A DNA stretch of 64,000 bases from an uncultured Bacteroidia bacterium. GTDB taxonomy: Bacteria > Bacteroidota > Bacteroidia > Bacteroidales > CAJPTX01. Shown piece by piece: positions 1 to 7,844 of this stretch (position 1 is its first letter; the number at the start of each line of letters is the position of its first letter). A model generated the notes under the pieces. It saw only the letters and a program-made list of their open reading frames with translations, had not been told where the DNA came from and ran no database searches. The position numbers were made by a program, and so were the translations under genes. The stretch spans positions 1 to 64,000 of the forward strand of contig CALHSW010000050.1 of NCBI GenBank assembly GCA_938038735.1, read 5' to 3'.

Positions 1-54
1 TTCGCATCAAATTCGGATTTCTCCGGAGAAATCCGAATTTGATGCGAAGGGGGT
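1..54. repeat. Perfect intergenic palindrome, copy 1
   Basis: Positions 1-24 are the exact reverse complement of 25-48, with no spacer at the centre (CTCC|GGAG). Positions 49-54 (GGGGGT) match the longer right arm of the copy at 60451-60510, so the full 60-bp form probably begins 6 bases before the window. The same 48-bp core occurs at 34173-34220. All copies are intergenic. Function is unknown. Confidence 0.9.
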
Positions 55-154
55 CTAAGCTGGGTGGTAGGTTGGAGGTGAATAGGGGGCAGTATGGTTG
101 GGCAAGAGGGTTAGTCGTACAGGGTAAAATCCGTGTGCCGAGGAAAGCCAATAG

Positions 155-195
155 AGCGGGTAGCGGGAGGAGCTGCCCGCTGTTCGCTTTTTTTT
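155..195 (+). terminator. Rho-independent terminator-like hairpin
   Basis: AGCGGGTAGC (155-164) pairs with GCTGCCCGCT (172-181) over ten base pairs with one G-U, around a 7-nt loop. A run of T follows at 188-195. It lies just before the sppA promoter element, so it probably ends transcription from a gene to the left of the window. Confidence 0.55.
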
Positions 196-196
196 G

Positions 197-204
197 TACT
201 TTTG
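197..204 (+). promoter_or_regulatory. Bacteroidota -7 promoter element for sppA
   Basis: TACTTTTG fits the TAnnTTTG -7 consensus of Bacteroidota primary-sigma promoters. It lies 33 bases before the ATG at 237. I do not see a clear -33 TTG at the usual distance, because that stretch is occupied by the terminator hairpin. Confidence 0.5.
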
Positions 205-236
205 CGCGTTTGAGGACGGATGAAAATAGAGAAGAG

Positions 237-2030
237 ATGAAGACGTTTTTGAAAATGCTTTTGGCGGTCATCGTGGGGATATTCTTGTACGGGCTGCTGA
301 TGTTTTTCTTTTTTATGGCGATAGGGGCTGCGGTTTCGAAGAGCGGCGAGGACAGCGCGCCGAAGGTAAAAGAGCATTCTATCCTGCGTATAAAGCTGAG
401 CGAGCCAATTGTGGATAGGCTTGGGAAGTTTGACTTTATGACGCAGTTTACGCCGTTTGGGGCGGGGTCAATGGGCTCGGAGCACGAGTTGCTGCAGGTG
501 CTTTGGGCGTTGGAGTACGCCAAGGACGACGATAACATTGATGGTATCTACATAGAGGCCGATGGGCTGGGCACGTCGCTGACGAACATGGAGGAGCTGC
601 GGCCGGCGCTAAAGGCGTTCCGCGAGGAGAGTGGGAAGTTTATCTACACCTATTCCACCGGCTATGGGCAGGGGCAGTACGTTCTTGTGGGCGAATCGGA
701 CAAGATTTTGTTGAATCCGGCGGGCGAGGTGCAGGTGCCGGGTCTGTCAACGAGGATTCGCTACGTGAAGGGCTTCTTTGATCGGTTCGGGATTACGCCG
801 CAGGTGATACGTCACGGCAAGTTCAAGTCGGCCGTGGAGCCCTATTTACAGGAGTCAATGAGCGAGGCTAATAGGCTACAGCTGAGTACCTATCTGAATA
901 CGGTTTGGGATTACATGGCCAATGCCATAGCGAAGTCCCGCGGTATGCAGCGCGAGGCGTTGGAGTCGTATGCCAAGGGGGTTGTGATGAGCGAGGCGGC
1001 CGATGCGGTGCGCTACGGGTTGGCCGATTCTCTGGTGTACGTTGACCAGGTGGATTCGTTGCTGCGGGAGGAGACGGCTAGGGAGGAGGATGAGGATATT
1101 AACTTCGTATCGCTGGAGGATTACGTTCAGTACGCCAAGACGAAGCGTAAGGTTAGCCCGAAGGGCGACAGGGTTGCGGTGCTCTACGCGCAGGGTGAGA
1201 TAGTGGATACTGATGAGACGGAGGGCGAGATAGGGTCAAAGGGCTTTATCGAGGAGATACGGAAGCTGCGCAAGGATGATAAGGTGAAGGCTGTGGTGAT
1301 GCGGGTGAACTCCCCGGGCGGCAGCGCGCTGGCGAGCGAAGAGATATGGCGCGAGCTGACCCTGCTCAAGCAGGAGAAACCGTTGGTGGTGTCGATGGGT
1401 GACTACGCGGCATCGGGCGGATACTATATTTCATGCGTGGCGAATGAGATCGTGGCGGATACCACCACGCTGACGGGGTCAATAGGTGTGTTCGGCGTGA
1501 TATTTAGCGTGGAGAAGCTAATGAAAGAGACCTTTAAGGTGAATTCGGAGGTGGTGCGTACGCACGAACATGCTGATATGGGGTCGCCTGATAGGCTGCT
1601 GACGGAGGAGGAGAAGGCGATGGTGCAGCGTTCGGTGGAGAATGTCTATAGCGTGTTCACCAGCCGCGTGGCTGCGGGGCGTGGCATGACGCAGGCGGCG
1701 GTGGACAGCATAGGGCAGGGGCGGATATGGAGCGGCGCTGACGCGGTGAAAATCGGGTTAGTGGATACGCTGGGCGGGCTGCAGCTGGCGATAGAACGGG
1801 CTGCAAAGCTAGCGGAGCTCGATAATTATCAGATTCGTGAGTTCCCCAAGCGGGATGCGAATTCGTTTGATGCTTTCCTGCGCAAGATGATGCGGAAGGT
1901 GGAGGTGCGTGTGCCGAAGGCGATTGACCCCATGAAGGAGGAGCTGCGGCGTCAGGCGAAGGAGCTAGAGGGGCTGCTACAGCGCCGGGGCATTAGGGCG
2001 GAGCTGCCGTACCGGGTGGATGTACGTTAG
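237..2030 (+). CDS. sppA: Signal peptide peptidase SppA (protease IV, 67K type)
   Basis: Membrane-bound serine protease that degrades cleaved signal peptides. The start at 237 begins with a single N-terminal transmembrane helix (about residues 4-25) and gives 597 residues, the usual length of the two-domain 67K form. The open frame extends upstream to 39 through the promoter and terminator, so that extension is not credible. The catalytic pair expected for SppA is visible: the lysine in GKFKSAVEPY (K197) in the N-terminal repeat and the serine in GDYAASGGYY (S393) in the C-terminal repeat. It is followed by lpxK after a 120-bp gap. Identification is secure. Confidence 0.95.
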   Translation: MKTFLKMLLAVIVGIFLYGLLMFFFFMAIGAAVSKSGEDSAPKVKEHSILRIKLSEPIVDRLGKFDFMTQFTPFGAGSMGSEHELLQVLWALEYAKDDDNIDGIYIEADGLGTSLTNMEELRPALKAFREESGKFIYTYSTGYGQGQYVLVGESDKILLNPAGEVQVPGLSTRIRYVKGFFDRFGITPQVIRHGKFKSAVEPYLQESMSEANRLQLSTYLNTVWDYMANAIAKSRGMQREALESYAKGVVMSEAADAVRYGLADSLVYVDQVDSLLREETAREEDEDINFVSLEDYVQYAKTKRKVSPKGDRVAVLYAQGEIVDTDETEGEIGSKGFIEEIRKLRKDDKVKAVVMRVNSPGGSALASEEIWRELTLLKQEKPLVVSMGDYAASGGYYISCVANEIVADTTTLTGSIGVFGVIFSVEKLMKETFKVNSEVVRTHEHADMGSPDRLLTEEEKAMVQRSVENVYSVFTSRVAAGRGMTQAAVDSIGQGRIWSGADAVKIGLVDTLGGLQLAIERAAKLAELDNYQIREFPKRDANSFDAFLRKMMRKVEVRVPKAIDPMKEELRRQAKELEGLLQRRGIRAELPYRVDVR

Positions 2031-2151
2031 CTGAAAGTAGGGTAAGGAACTGTTTGTAATAGAGTAAGGATAGCAAGGCGGGCGTGCTGCTAAAAGCGGT
2101 GCGCCCGCAGCGTTAAAAGCCTGAAGCAGGAATTCGCAGTGGTTGGAATGC

Positions 2152-3201
2152 ATGATTAGAAATGGGTTTTTACGGATGTTGCTTTGGCCGCTGGCGTGGC
2201 TCTACGGCGCGGTGGTGACGGTGCGTGGATGGCTGTACGATGTGGGGTGGTTTCGCTCTGAGAGCGTGCAGGTGCCAACGCTCGTGGTGGGTAATCTGGC
2301 GGTGGGCGGAACGGGGAAGTCGCCCATGGCGCGCGACCTGCTGGAACGGCTTGCGGGGCGGGGCGGCAATGTGGCGTTGCTGAGCCGAGGGTATGGGCGG
2401 CAGACCAAGGGGTTTCGGCTGGTGGATGCGGAGCGCAGCAAGGCGAGCGAGGTGGGCGATGAGCCGCTCATGGCGGCGCGCGGTTTGCCGGGCGTTACAG
2501 TGGCGGTGTGCGAGGACAGGGTGCAGGGATGCCGGAGGCTAGCGGAGCTGCGGCCGCCGCTAAGGGCAGTGGTGCTGGATGATGCCTACCAGCATCGGCG
2601 GCTGCGAGGCAAAGTAAATCTCCTGCTTACCGAGTATGGCAGACTCTACGTAGATGATTACCCACTGCCGGTGGGGCGGCTGCGGGATACCGCGAGGCAG
2701 GCGCACCGCGCCGATGCAGTGGTAGTGACGAAATGTCCCAAAGAACTTTCGCAGGGGGACGCTGCAAGGATCGAAGGCCGCTTGGGGCTGCGGTCTGGAA
2801 AAAGAGTGCTTTTTGCCGCGGTGGAGCACGGAGAGCCGTACTGCCTGCTCGACGCGGTGAAGCAAGAGGCGTGGGGGCGTGTGACGGAGGTGGTGGGTGT
2901 AGTTGGGATAGCCAACCCTGCGTCCTTCTTTGCATGGCTGGCGCAGGAAAAACATTTGGTGGGGACGCTGGCGTTGCGTGACCATCAGCGCTATAGGGAA
3001 CGCGATGTGCAGCGGTTGAAACAATGGGCTGCCAAGGGACGTAAAATCGTGACCACGGAGAAAGATGCGGTGCGGCTTGAAGAGGCGGCGCAGGGTGACA
3101 TGACGCTATTGCAGGCGGTATGGGTTGCCCCGATAGCGGTGCGTTGGCTTTTTGATGGGGAGAATGAAATAGAAGAGTTGCTAGATGAGTTACTACGATG
3201 A
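2152..3201 (+). CDS. lpxK: Tetraacyldisaccharide 4'-kinase LpxK
   Basis: Phosphorylates the 4' position of the lipid A disaccharide at the inner membrane (Raetz pathway). The protein of 349 residues has an N-terminal hydrophobic anchor (about residues 7-25) followed by the family P-loop VVGNLAVGGTGKSPM (about 45-59). VLDDAYQHRRL is the family DDxxQHRxL motif. The ATG at 2152 was preferred to the in-frame TTG at 2143. The 3' end overlaps the next gene by 17 bases, which suggests translational coupling. Its presence implies a lipid A-containing outer membrane. Confidence 0.95.
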   Translation: MIRNGFLRMLLWPLAWLYGAVVTVRGWLYDVGWFRSESVQVPTLVVGNLAVGGTGKSPMARDLLERLAGRGGNVALLSRGYGRQTKGFRLVDAERSKASEVGDEPLMAARGLPGVTVAVCEDRVQGCRRLAELRPPLRAVVLDDAYQHRRLRGKVNLLLTEYGRLYVDDYPLPVGRLRDTARQAHRADAVVVTKCPKELSQGDAARIEGRLGLRSGKRVLFAAVEHGEPYCLLDAVKQEAWGRVTEVVGVVGIANPASFFAWLAQEKHLVGTLALRDHQRYRERDVQRLKQWAAKGRKIVTTEKDAVRLEEAAQGDMTLLQAVWVAPIAVRWLFDGENEIEELLDELLR

Positions 3202-4009
3202 TGTCAGGAACTGCGCCGCGGTGCTCGCGCAGAAGATTGGCAGGAAACCGAGGCTCGCGTTGGTGTTGGGCTCGGGGCTTGGGAGTTTCGCGGAGAGGTT
3301 AGAGCGCGCGGTGGAGGTGGAGTATCGGGAGCTGCCGGGGTTTCCTGTGTCAACGGTGGCGGGGCATGCGGGGCGCTTCGTGTGCGGCGAGGTGGCGGGG
3401 GTGGAGGTGCTGGCAATGCAGGGGCGATTCCACTACTACGAGGGCTACACCATGCAGCAGGTGACCATGCCGATTCGGGTGATGCATGAGCTGGGAGGCA
3501 AGCGGCTGGTGGTGTCAAACGCAAGCGGCGGGGTGAACCCAGCCTTTCGCCCGGGAGATATCATGCTAATCTCCGATTACATCAATATGATGCCGAACCC
3601 GTTAATCGGTCCAAATGAGGATGCGTGGGGTGTACGCTTCCCGAGCATGCACGATGCGTTCAGCGAGGAGCTACGCGGATTGGCGAAGGAGGCGGCGCGG
3701 GAGGTGGGAGATATGATTGTGGAGGGGTGCTACCTCGGCACCACGGGACCCTCGTTCGAGACCCCGCACGAGTACAATTTCTTTAGGGTGATTGGCGCGG
3801 ATGCGGTGGGGATGTCGACTGTGCCGGAGGTGATAGTGGCGCGGCATTGCGGCATGGAGGTTGTGGGGCTGTCATTGATTTCAAACGTGGGGGGGCTGCA
3901 TCGCCGCGTGGCGGTGTCGCATGAGGAGGTGCAGGCGGAGGGTGCGCGTGCGGCGGAGCGGTTCGGACGGATTGTTGGGGCACTAATTCCGAAGCTGGGG
4001 CGGCTGTAG
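3185..4009 (+). CDS. Purine nucleoside phosphorylase (trimeric, PNP/MTAP family)
   Basis: Catalyses phosphorolysis of purine (deoxy)nucleosides in purine salvage. The 274 residues carry the family phosphate and substrate motifs: GSGLGSFAE (about 29-37), GRFHYYEGY (80-88), SNASGGVN (111-118), ISDYINMMPNPL (129-140) and MSTVPEVIVARH. The length is normal. Its start lies inside the end of lpxK (ATG at 3185), so the two genes are probably co-translated, a common neighbour pair in Bacteroidota. MTAP-like substrate preference cannot be excluded from sequence alone. Confidence 0.93.
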   Translation: MSYYDDVRNCAAVLAQKIGRKPRLALVLGSGLGSFAERLERAVEVEYRELPGFPVSTVAGHAGRFVCGEVAGVEVLAMQGRFHYYEGYTMQQVTMPIRVMHELGGKRLVVSNASGGVNPAFRPGDIMLISDYINMMPNPLIGPNEDAWGVRFPSMHDAFSEELRGLAKEAAREVGDMIVEGCYLGTTGPSFETPHEYNFFRVIGADAVGMSTVPEVIVARHCGMEVVGLSLISNVGGLHRRVAVSHEEVQAEGARAAERFGRIVGALIPKLGRL

Positions 4010-4060
4010 GCGATAGGGGCGTATAGGTGCGAGATCACTGTTTTTATGATTGGATAGGTT

Positions 4061-4798
4061 ATGACTAAGCTGAGTGTAAATATAAACAAGGTGGCTACGC
4101 TCCGTAATGCCCGGGGAGGGGATAATCCCAATGTTCTCCTTGCGGCGGAGCGGGTCCAAGCCTGGGGCGCACAGGGCGTAACGGTGCATCCGCGGCCCGA
4201 TGAACGGCACATAACGTATAAGGATGCGCAGCAGCTGAAGGGCGTGATTTCCACGGAGTACAATATTGAAGGGAATCCGATACCGAGGTTCATGGAGTTG
4301 GTGACCTCAATTCGTCCGCAGCAGGTGACGCTGGTGCCGGATGCGGAGAACGCAATAACGTCCAATGCGGGGTGGGATACCGTAGTGAATGCGGAGTATT
4401 TGCACAACATTGTGTTGGCACTGAAGGAGAAGGGGATCAGGGTTTCCATCTTTGTAGACCCCGATGTACGCATGGTGGAGGGGGCGGCCAAGGTGGGGGC
4501 GGATCGGGTGGAGCTATATACGGAACCCTACGCAAAGGGATATGCCAGGAATAGAGAGGCAGCGATAGAACCCTACGTGGTGGCGGCTAAGCGGGCGAAG
4601 GAGTTGGGGTTGATGGTGAACGCGGGGCACGATTTGGACCTTGTCAATTTGAGTTATATCATAGAACGTATTCCATGGATCGCGGAGGTGTCGATAGGGC
4701 ACGCACTGATTTGCGATGCGCTCTACATGGGGTTGGAGAAGTCAATAGCGAGCTACCTTGATGCCATCAGAACGGCGAGCGGAGCTGCTGCCCAGTAG
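4061..4798 (+). CDS. pdxJ: Pyridoxine 5'-phosphate synthase PdxJ
   Basis: Last ring-closing step of the deoxyxylulose-5-phosphate-dependent vitamin B6 pathway: condenses 1-deoxyxylulose 5-phosphate with 3-amino-2-oxopropyl phosphate. The 245 residues show the PdxJ signatures LSVNINKVATLRNARGG near the N terminus, TVHPRPDERHI (41-51), the VNAGHDLDL loop and SIGHALICDAL near the C terminus. Length is typical. The 3' end overlaps the following hydrolase gene by 38 bases. Confidence 0.95.
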   Translation: MTKLSVNINKVATLRNARGGDNPNVLLAAERVQAWGAQGVTVHPRPDERHITYKDAQQLKGVISTEYNIEGNPIPRFMELVTSIRPQQVTLVPDAENAITSNAGWDTVVNAEYLHNIVLALKEKGIRVSIFVDPDVRMVEGAAKVGADRVELYTEPYAKGYARNREAAIEPYVVAAKRAKELGLMVNAGHDLDLVNLSYIIERIPWIAEVSIGHALICDALYMGLEKSIASYLDAIRTASGAAAQ

Positions 4799-5570
4799 GC
4801 GCTGGGGTGCGGCGCGGCCCGAGAAGCCCACGCTGGTGCTGCTGCATGGGCTCTATGGGCACAGCGCCCAATGGTGGCTCTACGTGAAGGCGCTGCGGGG
4901 AGCGTTTGACGTAGTGGCGCTTGATATGCGGAACCATGGGGAGGCCTTCCACGCGCCAACGCAGCGGCATGAGGAGATGGCAGATGATGTGCTGCGCACG
5001 CTCAACGCGATGGGCGTGGGGCGGTTTTGGCTGGTTGGGCACTCCATGGGGGGACGAGTGGCCATGCGGATTGCCCAGCGGGAATGCGATAGGGTGCTGG
5101 GGTGCGTGTCGCTCGATGCGCCGATACCCACCGAGGCGTTTTCAATTAAGTTGGAGCACTACCACCAGCGGGTGGTGCAGCTGCTGCGGGCCACGGAGGC
5201 TGAGGCGGGCGTGCCGCGGCAGGAGCTGCGGCGTAGGCTATTGGAGCGGAGACTAGACAGCCAAATGGCGGGTTACGCGTTGCGAAATTACGTTCTTCGG
5301 GATGGGGAATGGGGTTGGAGGGTTGGCTTTGAGGGAATTTCCGACCATGTGTTTAACCGTCTCTCGGAGCCGCTAGATGGCTCGCCGATTATGTGTCCGT
5401 TCCTGCTCTTGGAGGCGGAGCGAAGCATTCTTTGCTGGCACATAACGGCCGAGCTGTTTGCGCGCTTTGCCCCAAATGGTACGCGGCGCGTAGGCGCTGG
5501 CGAATCGCACCTGTCGCTGCTCTTTAGCCCCGCCGTGGTGGTGGAGTGGCTGCGGGGTGTCAGCGGCTAG
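4761..5570 (+). CDS. Alpha/beta-fold hydrolase
   Basis: A 269-residue alpha/beta hydrolase, probably cytoplasmic. It shows the oxyanion segment LLHGLYGHSAQWW, the nucleophile elbow GHSMGG with serine 95, and a likely catalytic histidine in GAGESHLSLL near the C terminus. The fold and layout resemble YbfF/MenH-type esterases, but the substrate cannot be read from the sequence. It starts inside pdxJ, so the two are co-transcribed. The in-frame TTG at 4758 is an alternative start. No terminator was seen after it. Confidence 0.85.
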   Translation: MPSERRAELLPSRRWGAARPEKPTLVLLHGLYGHSAQWWLYVKALRGAFDVVALDMRNHGEAFHAPTQRHEEMADDVLRTLNAMGVGRFWLVGHSMGGRVAMRIAQRECDRVLGCVSLDAPIPTEAFSIKLEHYHQRVVQLLRATEAEAGVPRQELRRRLLERRLDSQMAGYALRNYVLRDGEWGWRVGFEGISDHVFNRLSEPLDGSPIMCPFLLLEAERSILCWHITAELFARFAPNGTRRVGAGESHLSLLFSPAVVVEWLRGVSG

Positions 5571-5768
5571 GAGGCGGCTGTCACGTAGTATTTAGCCAAT
5601 CGAGTCGTGTACCCCTTGGGGCGCAACCCCGCTACCACCTATCATCTTTGATGGTGCGATGCTTCCATCACATTGCAGCGGATTGCAGTTTCATAGGGCA
5701 GATTAGCGTAACCCTCGGGTTGAAAAACCGTTGCAGAAGCGGTCTACGCTGCATTAAAAACTTTTTTG

Positions 5769-5776
5769 TACCTTTA
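5769..5776 (+). promoter_or_regulatory. Possible -7 element and strong RBS before the AAA-ATPase gene
   Basis: TACCTTTA (5769-5776) differs from TAnnTTTG at the last base. A purine-rich AAGGAGG at about 5791-5797 precedes the ATG at 5807, which supports that start over the long upstream open frame. The 230-bp gap before it contains nothing else I recognise. Confidence 0.35.
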
Positions 5777-5806
5777 CTCTGTAAAAGGCGCAAGGAGGAT
5801 AATGGC

Positions 5807-7417
5807 ATGTCAGTAGTATACCCAGTAGGGGACTCAAGTTTTACGAAGATACGGACGCAGGGCAGGCTCTACGTGGATAAAACGGATTTGGTGTATAGGC
5901 TCACCCACGATTATGACTACTGTTTCCTGAGCCGCCCGCGGCGGTTCGGGAAGAGCCTGCTGGTCTCCACGCTGGAGGCGTACTTCCTGGGGAAGCGGGA
6001 GCTCTTCGTGGGGCTGGCGATGGAAAAGCTAGAGCAGGATTGGACGCAGCACCCCGTGCTGCACGTGGATTTCAGCCGGAATGATTTCGCTATTCCCGGC
6101 GTGCTAGAAAAGACACTAAACACCATACTCTACAACTGGGAGGTAGCGTATGGACGAGAGGAGGTGGATGCGACCTTTGCCGATCGCTTTATACGGGTCA
6201 TTGCGAATGCGCACGCGCAGACGGGGCGGCGGGTGGTGGTGCTGGTGGACGAGTACGACAAGCCGATGCTGGACGCCGTTGACGATGAGGAGCTGCTGGC
6301 GCGTAACCAGCGGGAGCTTCGGGCCTTCTACGGGGCGCTCAAGGGTGCGGGCGACCACCTGCGGTTCGTCTTCCTGACGGGCATCACCCGCTTTGCCCAC
6401 CTCAACATCTTCAGCGGGCTGAACAACCTGAACGACATCAGCCTGGACGCGCCGTACGCTGCGCTCTGCGGCATCACGGGGGAGGAGCTGCGGGCCAACC
6501 TCGGCGAGGGGGTGCGCCGGCTGGCGGAGGGGGAGGAACTCACGGAGGGGGAGGCGTATGAGAAGCTCAAGGCAATGTACGACGGCTACCGCTTCTCGCC
6601 CTACGCGGACGAGCAGCTCTACAACCCGTTCAGCCTGCTCATGGCGCTCAGCAAGGGGCGGATCGCCCACTACTGGTACGCCAGCGGCACGCCGACCCTG
6701 CTCTTCAAGCGGGTCGTCAGGCAGCGGGTGCCGGTGGCCGAGCTCCGCCGCTGCCGCATGGGGCTGGACGGGCTGGACGCGTGCGACCTGGGGAGCATCG
6801 GGCTGGTGCCGCTGCTCTACCAGGCGGGCTACCTGACCATCGCGAGCTACAGCGCGGCGGCGGGCAGCTGCGAGCTGGCGTTCCCGAACGGGGAGGTGCG
6901 CGCCGCGTTCTACAAGGGGCTGTCGCCCTACCTCTTCCGGGTGGAGGAGGTGCGGGGGCTGAGCATCCAGGGGATGCGGGACCGCATGGTGGCGGGCGAC
7001 GTGGAGGAGCTGCTGGGGAGCCTGCACGCGTTCATCGCGGGGTTCAGCTACAACCTGCAGGGCGACCGGGAGTCGCACTTCCAGGACATCCTGGTGACGA
7101 TATTCTACGGGATGGGGCTGGAGACGTACAAGGAGCTGGGGGTCAGCGCGGGGCGGATCGACACGGTGGTGCTCACGCCGGACCTCGTCTACATCTTTGA
7201 GTTCAAGCTGGACCGGCCGGCGGCGGAGGCGATGGCGCAGATCGAGGCGAAGGGGTACGCGGCGCCGTTCGCGATGGATCGGCGGGCGGTGGTGAAGCTG
7301 GGGGTGGGCTTCTCCTCGAAGACGCGGAACATCGCGGAGTGCATCGTAAGGGAGGAGGGGAAAGCGGACGTGCGGATGGCTGTGCAGGACGGGAAGCTGC
7401 AGGCGGTGGGAGCGTAG
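5807..7417 (+). CDS. AAA-ATPase-like protein with C-terminal PD-(D/E)XK (DUF1703) domain
   Basis: A 536-residue member of a family found in many copies in Bacteroidales and other anaerobes (AAA-ATPase_like PF09820 plus PDDEXK_9/DUF1703 PF08011). The N terminus has the P-loop-like RPRRFGKSLLVST (43-55) and a Walker B VVVLVDEYDKPML with D148/E149. The C terminus has the nuclease-fold pattern PDLVYIFEFKLD (E465, K467) followed by QIEAKGYA. The biological role is unknown; mobile-element or defence links are often suspected but unproven. The second half is visibly richer in G and C than neighbouring genes, consistent with transfer. The start was set by the RBS. Confidence 0.85.
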   Translation: MSVVYPVGDSSFTKIRTQGRLYVDKTDLVYRLTHDYDYCFLSRPRRFGKSLLVSTLEAYFLGKRELFVGLAMEKLEQDWTQHPVLHVDFSRNDFAIPGVLEKTLNTILYNWEVAYGREEVDATFADRFIRVIANAHAQTGRRVVVLVDEYDKPMLDAVDDEELLARNQRELRAFYGALKGAGDHLRFVFLTGITRFAHLNIFSGLNNLNDISLDAPYAALCGITGEELRANLGEGVRRLAEGEELTEGEAYEKLKAMYDGYRFSPYADEQLYNPFSLLMALSKGRIAHYWYASGTPTLLFKRVVRQRVPVAELRRCRMGLDGLDACDLGSIGLVPLLYQAGYLTIASYSAAAGSCELAFPNGEVRAAFYKGLSPYLFRVEEVRGLSIQGMRDRMVAGDVEELLGSLHAFIAGFSYNLQGDRESHFQDILVTIFYGMGLETYKELGVSAGRIDTVVLTPDLVYIFEFKLDRPAAEAMAQIEAKGYAAPFAMDRRAVVKLGVGFSSKTRNIAECIVREEGKADVRMAVQDGKLQAVGA

Positions 7418-7550
7418 GGGGTGTTTATTACTGTCATCCCATTCGCAGCGTAGGGCGATCTCTGAATATCCAATGGGAGGCGCATCGCTTGGAGCAGGGG
7501 ATGGGATTCCCATTGGCTAAACCGAAGTGCAATTTTTTCTTGGGGTTCTG

Positions 7551-7582
7551 TTTGTTTAAATGGAGGGAACTCCTTACCTTTG
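7551..7582 (+). promoter_or_regulatory. Complete Bacteroidota promoter for tRNA-Asn
   Basis: TTTG (7551-7554) is separated by 20 bases from TACCTTTG (7575-7582), the full -33/-7 arrangement. Transcription would start a few bases downstream, about 40 bases before the mature tRNA. This is the best promoter in the window. Confidence 0.7.
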
Positions 7583-7625
7583 CGCTGCGTTTGGGACGAG
7601 GTGGAAGCGTGTAGTGTGGTTCTAT

Positions 7626-7699
7626 TCCTCATTAGCTCAGTTGGTTAGAGCATCTGACTGTTAATCAGAGGGTCCCAGGTTCAAGTCCTGGATGGGGAG
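7626..7699 (+). tRNA. tRNA-Asn (anticodon GTT)
   Basis: A full cloverleaf can be folded. The acceptor TCCTCAT pairs with ATGGGGA (one T-G). The D-stem is GCTC/GAGC. The anticodon stem is TCTGA/TCAGA around CTGTTAA, with anticodon GTT at 7660-7662. The T-stem is CCAGG/CCTGG with loop TTCAAGT. The discriminator base is G at 7699. CCA is not encoded. No neighbouring tRNA was seen. Confidence 0.96.
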
Positions 7700-7707
7700 C
7701 GATAGAA

Positions 7708-7738
7708 GGGGCGTGCTGAGGGGTACGCTCCTTTTTTT
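7708..7738 (+). terminator. Rho-independent terminator after tRNA-Asn
   Basis: GGGGCGT (7708-7714) pairs with ACGCTCC (7725-7731) and is followed by seven T residues. Confidence 0.75.
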
Positions 7739-7792
7739 GTTTTTGGGGGGGCAGCTGTAGTGTTAGGCTGCCGGGTTCTTGTGGGTTATCAC

Positions 7793-7800
7793 TACCTTTG
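7793..7800 (+). promoter_or_regulatory. -7 promoter element for ugd / polysaccharide cassette 1
   Basis: TACCTTTG lies 45 bases before the ugd ATG and matches TAnnTTTG. No convincing -33 TTG lies at 19-21 bases upstream. It probably drives the closely spaced cassette from ugd onwards. Confidence 0.5.
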
Positions 7801-7844
7801 CGAGAGGATAGAGTGTGTTGTCGATTTGTATTTGGTAGTACAGT

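Noticed and set aside
39..236. N-terminal extension of sppA
   Set aside because: It would run through the palindrome, a terminator hairpin and the promoter element. The membrane helix expected at the SppA N terminus begins at 237.
5546..5806. N-terminal extension of the AAA-ATPase gene
   Set aside because: No similarity to the family start, overlap with the hydrolase gene, and a good ribosome-binding site directly before 5807.
6116..7513. Long minus-strand open frame (465 codons) opposite the AAA-ATPase gene
   Set aside because: Its translation is dominated by Arg, His, Pro, Leu and Val, as expected from the antisense of a G/C-rich gene. It has no domain pattern and the plus-strand gene has clear motifs and an RBS.
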